Of a stretch of 64,000 bases of DNA, positions 58,319 through 64,000 are shown piece after piece. The stretch is from Deinococcus humi (lineage in GTDB: Bacteria > Deinococcota > Deinococci > Deinococcales > Deinococcaceae), in the NCBI RefSeq assembly GCF_014201875.1, contig NZ_JACHFL010000015.1, positions 1 through 64,000 on the forward strand, written 5' to 3'. The notes beneath the pieces were generated by a model. It made no database searches, was not told the DNA's origin, and worked only from the letters and a program-made list of their open reading frames with translations. A program made the position numbers and the translations under genes. How positions within the stretch are numbered: the first letter of the stretch is position 1; every line of letters begins with the position of its first letter.

Positions 58319-58543
58319 ATGCCCAGTTTCCGGTTCGGCCCGGCGGTACGCACGCTGTATCTGCTGGCGTGGTAGGGGCCGGATGTGGCCTTGCAACAGT
58401 TCACTCAGGTCCGTGGCGTGGCCTTCACGCTGGCGCAGGGGTTCTATATCTCGCCGCCGCTGGAGGCCGGGGACGCCCGAGCACTAACACAGCAGCCCAG
58501 CCCGCTGATCGCTCCAATGGGCGAGGCCACCGGGAACCAACGT
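58319..58543 (+). pseudogene. Probable gene remnant with in-frame stop
   Basis: A plus-strand frame starts at ATG 58319 (MPSFRFGPAVRTLYLLAW), meets TAG at 58373-58375, then continues as protein-like sequence (VALQQFTQVRGVAFTLAQ) to about 58543, where it runs into the folA antisense region. Both sides of the stop use similar codons. It may be a decayed gene, or a chance open frame. No family is recognised. The 58026-58318 part of the gap holds the der promoter and nothing else I can name. Confidence 0.35.
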
Positions 58544-58569
58544 TGGCGCCGGAGAAGATCCGGGCTCCC

Positions 58570-59085
58570 TCAGTCCGGCTGGCCGCCCCCCTCCGCAGCC
58601 ACCCGTTCCAGGGTCATGAAGGTGAGGTCATACGGATTGCGCTCGTCCGCCGCCCGCTCACGCCGCGCCGTCTCGCTCCACTCGCCCGGCAATACGGGAA
58701 AGACGGTGTCCCCCTCTATTTCCGCATGAACCAGCGTCAGCTCCACCCGCCCCACCTGTGACAGATAGAGCCGGTAGATTTCCTCCCCGCCGATGATCAT
58801 GATTTCAGGGACGTTCCCGGCCGCGTCCAGCGCCTCCAGAGGTGAATGGACGACTGCGCAGCCCGGAGCCTGAAATGCCGGGTTGCGGGTCAGCACGATG
58901 TTCTGCCGCTCAGGCAGCGGCTTGCCGATTGAGTCGTAGACCTTGCGGCCCATCACCACCGGCTTGCCGACGGTCAATCGCTTGAAATGCGCCAGATCGG
59001 CAGGCAGGCGCCACGGCAGATCGCCGTCTCGGCCGATCACGCGGTTTTCCGCCATCGCCACCACGAAGGTCAAGGAGGGAGGCAT
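58570..59085 (-). CDS. folA: Dihydrofolate reductase
   Basis: The 171-aa enzyme reduces dihydrofolate to tetrahydrofolate with NADPH. It has FVVAMAENRVIGRDGDLPWRLPADLAHFK (substrate Asp at the WRLPADL position) and VVMGRKVYDSIGKPLPERQNIVLTR, IIGGEEIYRLYL. The ATG overlaps the thyA stop by one base (TGATG), so the two are translationally coupled; together they recycle the folate used up by ThyA. The Gly-rich C-terminus is variable. Confidence 0.95.
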   Translation of the reverse strand: MPPSLTFVVAMAENRVIGRDGDLPWRLPADLAHFKRLTVGKPVVMGRKVYDSIGKPLPERQNIVLTRNPAFQAPGCAVVHSPLEALDAAGNVPEIMIIGGEEIYRLYLSQVGRVELTLVHAEIEGDTVFPVLPGEWSETARRERAADERNPYDLTFMTLERVAAEGGGQPD

Positions 59086-59879
59086 CAGACGGCCACCACC
59101 GCCTTGATATGCGGATGGGGGTCGTAATTCAGCAGCTTGAAGTCCTCGTAGCGGAAGGCCAGCAGGTCTCGCACCTCTGGGTTCAGGTGCATGGTGGGCA
59201 GCGGCCTAGGATCACGTGAGAGTTGCTCACGCGCCTGCTCCAGATGGTTGCTGTACAGGTGGCAGTCGCCGCCCGTCCAGATGAAGTCTCCCGGCTGCAG
59301 CCCCGTGACCTGCGCCACCATCATGGTCAGCAGGGCGTAGGAGGCGATGTTGAAGGGCACGCCCAGGAACATGTCCGCGCTGCGCTGGTACAGCTGACAG
59401 CTCAGCCGCCCGTCGGCCACATAGAACTGAAACAGCACGTGGCAGGGCGGCAGGGCCATGGCCCCGATCTCGCCCACGTTCCAGGCCGACACGATCAGGC
59501 GGCGGGAGTCGGGGTTGGCCCTGATTGCATCCACCACCTCCCTGATCTGGTCGATCTGCCGCCCGTCCGCCGTGGGCCAGCTGCGCCACTGCACACCGTA
59601 GACCGGGCCGAGTTCGCCCGCCTCATCCGCCCACTCGTCCCAGATTCTCACGCCGTGGTCTCTGAGGTAGCCCACATTGCTGCTGCCCGACAGGAACCAC
59701 AGCAATTCATGGATGACCGACTTCAGGTGAATCTTCTTGGTCGTGACCAGCGGAAAACCGTCCGCCAGATCAAAGCGCAGCTGCGCGCCAAAGAGGCTGC
59801 GGGTGCCAGTGCCGGTGCGGTCCGTCTTAACCGCCCCATGCTCCAGAATCTGCCGCATCAGGTCGAGGTAGGGCTGCAT
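59085..59879 (-). CDS. thyA: Thymidylate synthase
   Basis: The 264-aa enzyme makes dTMP from dUMP and methylene-tetrahydrofolate. The length equals E. coli ThyA. It has [21 protein letters not shown], the active-site region [14 protein letters not shown] with the catalytic Cys, and [21 protein letters not shown] 59879 has TACACT six bases upstream; the ORF is open to 60296 as antisense to the HNH gene. It is first in thyA-folA. Confidence 0.96.
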   Translation of the reverse strand: MQPYLDLMRQILEHGAVKTDRTGTGTRSLFGAQLRFDLADGFPLVTTKKIHLKSVIHELLWFLSGSSNVGYLRDHGVRIWDEWADEAGELGPVYGVQWRSWPTADGRQIDQIREVVDAIRANPDSRRLIVSAWNVGEIGAMALPPCHVLFQFYVADGRLSCQLYQRSADMFLGVPFNIASYALLTMMVAQVTGLQPGDFIWTGGDCHLYSNHLEQAREQLSRDPRPLPTMHLNPEVRDLLAFRYEDFKLLNYDPHPHIKAVVAV

Positions 59880-59972
59880 GGCCACAGTGTAGGCAACGGA
59901 AGGTCGGTTGGGTTCGTCCCACCCCTGCGCGGCAACCCCTTGCGGCTCCTCACTGGCCCTATCCTGGCGGAC

Positions 59973-60299
59973 ATGGCCCGCAACAAACCCGATCCAAGCT
60001 GGTACGCCCCGCCCAGAGCCGCCGATCCCTGCGTGCTGTGTGGCCGCGAGGCCCCCAACATGACCGACCACCATCTGGTTCCTAAATCGCAGGGGCGGCG
60101 GCAGGGCGTCAAGCTGGGCGAGATTCCCACCGTGCGGATGTGCGCGGCTTGCCAGGGCTACTTGCAGAAGACCTTCAGCAATGCGGAACTGGCGGGCGAG
60201 CTGAACACCGTCGAGGCGATGCTGGAGCGCGAGGACATCCAGCGGTTCGTGGCCTGGGTCCGCAAGCAACCGCTGACCAAGGGCGTGCGGGTCCACTAA
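59973..60299 (+). CDS. HNH-endonuclease-like protein
   Basis: The 108-aa protein has two CxxC pairs, CVLC and CAAC, around [14 protein letters not shown], the arrangement of a zinc-bound HNH fold (H-H-x-x-P in place of the core). It may nick DNA, but such small single-domain proteins often have unknown targets. TATCCT lies seven bases before the ATG, so it is leaderless. It diverges from thyA with 93 bases between. No methyltransferase is nearby. Confidence 0.75.
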   Translation: MARNKPDPSWYAPPRAADPCVLCGREAPNMTDHHLVPKSQGRRQGVKLGEIPTVRMCAACQGYLQKTFSNAELAGELNTVEAMLEREDIQRFVAWVRKQPLTKGVRVH

Positions 60300-60378
60300 G
60301 AGCCGGAACAGGAACTCTAAAGGGCGCGGTAAACGCAGCTTTCAGCCAGCGGGCGTCCCTGCCCCGTAGACTGCCGGC

Positions 60379-61473
60379 ATGAACCCCGTCAAGACGGCCT
60401 TTAAGCTGGCGCTGCCCGTGCTGGAGCGGGCCGTCCTGGCCGCGGACCGGGCCATTAGCGGGTACGTCCAGCCGCGCCGGGCGCGGGGCAAGCTGATCCT
60501 GCAGCCCTACGTGGGCTGGGGCACCCCGCACAGCGTGGAGTTAACGGGCCGCGTGCTCCTGCCGCGCACCCTGTCGCCCCCAACCATCGGGGACCGACGT
60601 TGGCGCAATTTCGTGAACAGCATGCGCCGCCTGTTCTCCCGCGAGGTGGGCGGTGCACGGGTCAGCGGCGTGCTGGACGGCCTGAGCGTGAGCACAGTCA
60701 GCGACTATGATGGCTACTTCACGCTGACGTTCACACCCCTCAGCCCACTGCCCGGCGGCTGGCACGAGGCCGTGCTGAGTCTGGAAGGCAAGAGGAGCCA
60801 GGCCCGCGCCCGCGTGCAAGTCATTGACGAGGCCCGCTTTGGGGTCATCAGCGATCTGGACGACACCGTGATCCGGTCGGACGTGACCAGCCTGCCGCGC
60901 ATGCTGTTTACCGCTCTAACCGGCAACGCTCGCACCCGCTCGCCGTTTCCGGGAGTGGGGGCGCTGTACCGCGCGCTGGCCCGCGAGGGCGTGGGCCGCA
61001 ACCCGGTCTTCTACGTGTCCAGCAGTCCGTGGAACTTCTTCGATCTGCTGTGGCAGTTCCTGGATTACCGCCGTATTCCGCTGGGACCGATGTTCCTGCG
61101 CAGCTGGGGCAACGGCCTGCTGGCCGGACACGGCGGCCACAAGCATGGGGTCATTACCCGCCTGTTCGAGCGCTTTCCAGACCTGAAATTCGTGCTGATC
61201 GGTGACAGCGGCGAGCAGGACACCCTGATCTACTCGGAGGTGGTCCGCAAATACGCGGGCCGCGTGCTGGCCGTGTACATCCGCGACCTGACCGGCGCGT
61301 TCCGCGACGAGGGGGTGCTGAAGCTGCGCGGCGAACTGGCCCGAGCAGGCGTCGATCTGGTGCTGGCCGCCGATAGCCTGAACGCTGCCGGACACGCCAT
61401 GGCGATGGGCCTGATCACGCCCGGCGAATACCGGAGTGTACTGGTCAGCGTGACTGGCCCCACCGAACACTGA
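60379..61473 (+). CDS. App1-like phosphatase domain protein (DUF2183)
   Basis: The 364-aa protein has a C-terminal haloacid-dehalogenase-like phosphatase with the [11 protein letters not shown] motif (D159, D161), [14 protein letters not shown], and [13 protein letters not shown]. This is the App1 family, whose yeast member removes phosphate from phosphatidic acid. The N-terminal 100 residues are a beta-domain with a basic, hydrophobic start that may bind membrane. The substrate is inferred. TAGACT lies six bases before ATG 60379. It converges on yidC. Confidence 0.85.
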   Translation: MNPVKTAFKLALPVLERAVLAADRAISGYVQPRRARGKLILQPYVGWGTPHSVELTGRVLLPRTLSPPTIGDRRWRNFVNSMRRLFSREVGGARVSGVLDGLSVSTVSDYDGYFTLTFTPLSPLPGGWHEAVLSLEGKRSQARARVQVIDEARFGVISDLDDTVIRSDVTSLPRMLFTALTGNARTRSPFPGVGALYRALAREGVGRNPVFYVSSSPWNFFDLLWQFLDYRRIPLGPMFLRSWGNGLLAGHGGHKHGVITRLFERFPDLKFVLIGDSGEQDTLIYSEVVRKYAGRVLAVYIRDLTGAFRDEGVLKLRGELARAGVDLVLAADSLNAAGHAMAMGLITPGEYRSVLVSVTGPTEH

Positions 61474-61578
61474 ACCCCGAATCCCGCCCTGTGTGGGGTC
61501 TGCACACCACGCGAAGCGGCCAGGTCAGCTCTATTTTGCAGGCGATGTGATCACCGTCCGCAGGGCATCCAAACGAAC

Positions 61579-61599
61579 GCCCCACCATTACGGCGGGGC
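61579..61599 (-). terminator. Terminator of yidC
   Basis: On the minus strand GCCCCGCC pairs with GGTGGGGC (61599 to 61579) with one G-U pair that exists only in minus-strand RNA, followed by GTTCGTTT. It lies 25 bases beyond the yidC stop. The T-tract is short. Confidence 0.65.
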
Positions 61600-61624
61600 G
61601 GGCTCTGGAACTCAAATTCAGAGC

Positions 61625-63276
<1,652 letters not shown>

Positions 63277-63277
<1 letters not shown>

Positions 63278-63624
63278 CAGGATACGTGTCTCTTTTTAGG
63301 GGAAGGGCGTTTCTGCTGGGGCGATGATGAGGGGGCCGGAGGCGGAACGTTGCTGGCCTGTGGCGGGGTGGGCTGAGTGGCAGCGCGGGGTCCGGCAAAA
63401 TGCTCAGGCACCGGATCGTACCCCCCTGGCACCAGCGGGTTGCAGCGCAGCACCCGCCAGGTGGCCAGCCAGCCCCCCCTGACCGCACCATGTCGCTCGA
63501 TGGCCTGCGCCGCGTACTCCGAGCAGGTGGGCGTGAAGCGGCACGTCGGCATCGGCTTGCGCGGCGACCACACCCGCTGGTAGTAACGAACGGCCCCCAC
63601 CAGCCCGCGTGAGGCGAGGCTCAC
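63277..63624 (-). CDS. yidD: Membrane protein insertion efficiency factor YidD
   Basis: The 115-aa protein has the YidD pattern [49 protein letters not shown] and GGYDPVPE. It is thought to help YidC-dependent insertion; it is a peripheral membrane protein. The Pro/Ser-rich C-terminal tail is longer than in E. coli YidD (85 aa). The ATG overlaps the rnpA stop by four bases (ATGA), and the stop overlaps yidC's ATG. Confidence 0.93.
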
Positions 63625-64000
63625 GGGCGGTCCTTGGGTGGCGCAGGGGGAGCCGAGGTCACCCGTTCAGATACGCGCCCGGAGCGTCCGGGGTTTCCGG
63701 ACTTTCCCCCACGCTTGCCCTGAGCGGGCGCTTTGGCAATAGCGCGGGCCAGCGCGGCCTGCAGGTCAGTGAACGGCACGGTCAGCACGCCTGGATTGGG
63801 CAGCAGGATGGCGCGGCACGGCGGCAGGCCCCCCGGCAGCGTTCGCAGGGCTTCGCGCACGCGCCGACGAACGCGGTTGCGGTCCACAGCGCGTTTCAAT
63901 GTCTTCTTGGACACCACGATGCCCATAATCGCGCGCGGCTGCCACGGCTCGCCGTAACGCGGGCGGTATTCCGTCAGGCGCAGGGTGAATAGTGGATCGC
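63621..64000 (-). CDS. rnpA: Ribonuclease P protein component (partial)
   Basis: The 3' part is present (about 125 codons); the gene begins beyond base 64000. The visible peptide (from [18 protein letters not shown]) holds the RnpA mark [21 protein letters not shown], the basic RNR helix that binds the RNase P RNA and pre-tRNA leader. The last 40 residues are Gly/Pro/Ser-rich and are longer than in E. coli RnpA. The order rnpA-yidD-yidC is the usual one, often preceded by rpmH. Confidence 0.95.
   Translation of the reverse strand, partial: DPLFTLRLTEYRPRYGEPWQPRAIMGIVVSKKTLKRAVDRNRVRRRVREALRTLPGGLPPCRAILLPNPGVLTVPFTDLQAALARAIAKAPAQGKRGGKSGNPGRSGRVSERVTSAPPAPPKDRP

Noticed and set aside
61548..61566. 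Sequence gatcaccgtccgcagggc, like the promoter-hairpin unit
   Set aside because: It has no TTGACA/TATATT at the fixed distances and no proper stem (GGGC only), so I take it as chance similarity.

Overview
The window looks like a chromosomal segment of a Deinococcus species. It is GC-rich, and the proteins, gene orders and signals fit that genus: tuf-rpmG-secE-nusG-rplK-rplA-rplJ-rplL, DUF2239, a class II ribonucleotide reductase, RNase Y, and many genes whose start codon lies 6-7 bases after a TANNNT -10 element, as in leaderless mRNAs. I assign the genus by recognition of families and synteny, not by a search. I saw no insertion sequence, prophage or CRISPR array.

Layout. 1-4383: end of tuf, a PNPOx-fold protein, then the L33-SecE-NusG and L11-L1-L10-L7/L12 operons. 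4404-6692 (minus): LRV-repeat, GIY-YIG and DUF2239 genes as one unit with a two-box operator, then a TPR membrane protein. 6953-11452: a GGDEF-EAL protein with a degenerate EAL domain, tRNA-Pro, and a beta-helix lipoprotein. 11836-15867: acetyl-CoA synthetase, a 2H phosphoesterase, an SDR and a Rieske protein. 15932-19537 (minus): a disordered protein, ankyrin protein, thiolase and a polyferredoxin. 19703-24008: ABC permease and ATPase, a secreted protein and thiamine pyrophosphokinase. 24022-29994 (minus): oxidoreductase, Na+/H+ antiporter, polysaccharide genes and a DUF4384 protein. 30204-33349: tRNA-Gln, a DUF2945 protein, dCTP deaminase and RNase Y. 33422-34000: three copies of an unexplained promoter-hairpin unit. 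34024-43991: PHP protein, lipid kinase, class II RNR with a palindromic operator, gpsA, methyltransferase, a lipoprotein, DUF1802 and a receiver-histidine kinase. 43988-48393: a CHASE/PAS/GAF histidine kinase translationally coupled to aroE. 48742-52028: phoH-ybeY-dgkA and an acetyltransferase pair. 52151-64000: ftsH, a secreted stalk-domain protein, a second PNPOx-fold protein, der, a broken ORF, thyA-folA, an HNH protein, an App1 phosphatase, and yidC-yidD-rnpA.

How the genes work together. Translation and RNA handling are well represented: ribosomal proteins, NusG, RNase Y, YbeY, PhoH, Der and RnpA. Nucleotide supply is covered by RNR, Dcd, ThyA and FolA. Envelope functions are covered by SecE, YidC/YidD, FtsH, DgkA, GpsA and the polysaccharide genes.

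The strongest candidate for something undescribed is the triplicated unit at 33422-34000. Each copy has TTGACA-N17-TATATT and then, at a fixed distance, a GC-rich hairpin with a T-tract. As drawn, each would make an RNA of only about 25-30 nt.
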